DNA from: Roseateles toxinivorans
GTDB taxonomy: Bacteria; Pseudomonadota; Gammaproteobacteria; Burkholderiales; Burkholderiaceae_C
DNA: 64,000 nucleotides
Reading direction: 5' to 3'
Assembly (NCBI RefSeq): GCF_004362525.1
Contig: NZ_SNXS01000016.1
Span: forward strand, 1-64,000
Shown piece by piece: positions 63,726 through 64,000 of the stretch (its first letter is position 1; the number at the start of each line of letters is the position of its first letter). Position numbers and translations under genes: made by a program. The notes under the pieces are model-generated. The model did not search any database, had not been told where the DNA came from, and was given only the letters and a program-made list of their open reading frames with translations.

Positions 63726-64000
63726 GCTGCCGCCGGTACGGGCATGCGGGCAAAGATCGCCTTGGCTCGCTCCACGCCGCGGTCCATCGCGGCGCGATGC
63801 AGGTAGGCGTTGCCGAGCATCACACCGGCAATCTGGCGCGTGGCGCCGATATCGCGGCTGGGGTCGGCGTTGAGCAGCACGAGGTCGCTGCGCTTGCCGG
63901 TCTCCAGCGTGCCGGACACAGACGACTCACCATGGTGCGCTGCTGAGTTGACCGTTGCGCAGCGCAGCGCCTCCAGCGGCGTCATGCCCACGTCCTTGAC
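63722..64000 (-). CDS. Amidohydrolase, copy 3 (C-terminal end, cut by window)
   Basis: Only the last ~92 residues are in the window: MTPLEALRCATVNSAAHHGE, LETGKRSDLVLLNADPSRDI and a C-terminal helix. This matches the C-terminus of amidohydrolases related to the two others in this operon. It overlaps the Rid gene by ATGA; the 5' part is beyond 64000. Confidence 0.85.
   Translation of the reverse strand, partial: VKDVGMTPLEALRCATVNSAAHHGESSVSGTLETGKRSDLVLLNADPSRDIGATRQIAGVMLGNAYLHRAAMDRGVERAKAIFARMPVPAAA

Overview
The window is GC-rich DNA with dense, often 4-nt-overlapping genes. Protein families (homodimeric pyruvate dehydrogenase E1, CtlX, SCP2-type thiolases, branched acyl-CoA enzymes, IS66) point to a betaproteobacterium of the Burkholderiales (Comamonadaceae/Sphaerotilaceae-like). 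This placement is inferred from family resemblance only; there is no rRNA or tRNA gene in the window.

Layout. (1) 1-5.17 kb: a 63-nt poly-G run, then three broken minus-strand genes: an aminotransferase remnant, ctlX and aceE. (2) 5.2-17.6 kb: a divergent pair of operons. Leftward: ECF sigma factor, TonB-dependent receptor, M81 metallopeptidase, C26 gamma-glutamyl hydrolase, peptide-binding lipoprotein. Rightward: two peptide-ABC ATPases, thiolase, CaiB/racemase-like protein, second M81 peptidase. (3) 17.9-26.6 kb: leftward two ABC permeases, enoyl-CoA hydratase, two MaoC-type hydratases, SDR; rightward acyl-CoA ligase, class III aminotransferase, and a GPH-type transporter with two nonsense codons. 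(4) 26.7-36.5 kb: SnoaL-like protein, CPBP protease, P1 aminopeptidase, FAD oxidase, broken Rieske oxygenase, M55 D-aminopeptidase, two acyl-CoA dehydrogenases, enoyl-CoA hydratase and a TetR regulator. (5) 36.6-40.4 kb: nested mobile-element debris (IS701-like and IS21 fragments, 3' part of a group II intron, truncated IS66). (6) 40.4-46.4 kb: a small integrase-bearing island with unrecognised cargo: OB/HD protein, AAA+ ATPase, HAD protein, three small proteins. (7) 46.5-64 kb: one long leftward operon-like series of about 19 genes: amidohydrolases, RidA-like, VOC proteins, BAAT-type hydrolases, MFS, cupin, MDR reductase, thioesterases, acyl-CoA ligase, lone receiver domain, M55 peptidase and DadA-like oxidase. 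It continues past the window end.

How it may work. Regions 2-4 and 7 read as one catabolic locus: outer-membrane uptake, peptide ABC import, hydrolases suited to D-, gamma- or otherwise unusual peptide bonds (M81 x2, M55 x2, P1, C26), D-amino-acid oxidation, CoA activation, and a beta-oxidation set of the type used on alpha-methyl-branched acyl chains (racemase-like, MFE2-like SDR, MaoC, SCPx-like thiolase). An imperfect palindrome is shared by the promoter beside the TetR gene and the promoter between the two uptake operons, so one regulator may control both. My best guess at substrate is an acylated or methyl-branched peptide containing D-amino acids; this is a hypothesis. Several genes carry frameshifts or nonsense codons, either real decay or assembly errors.
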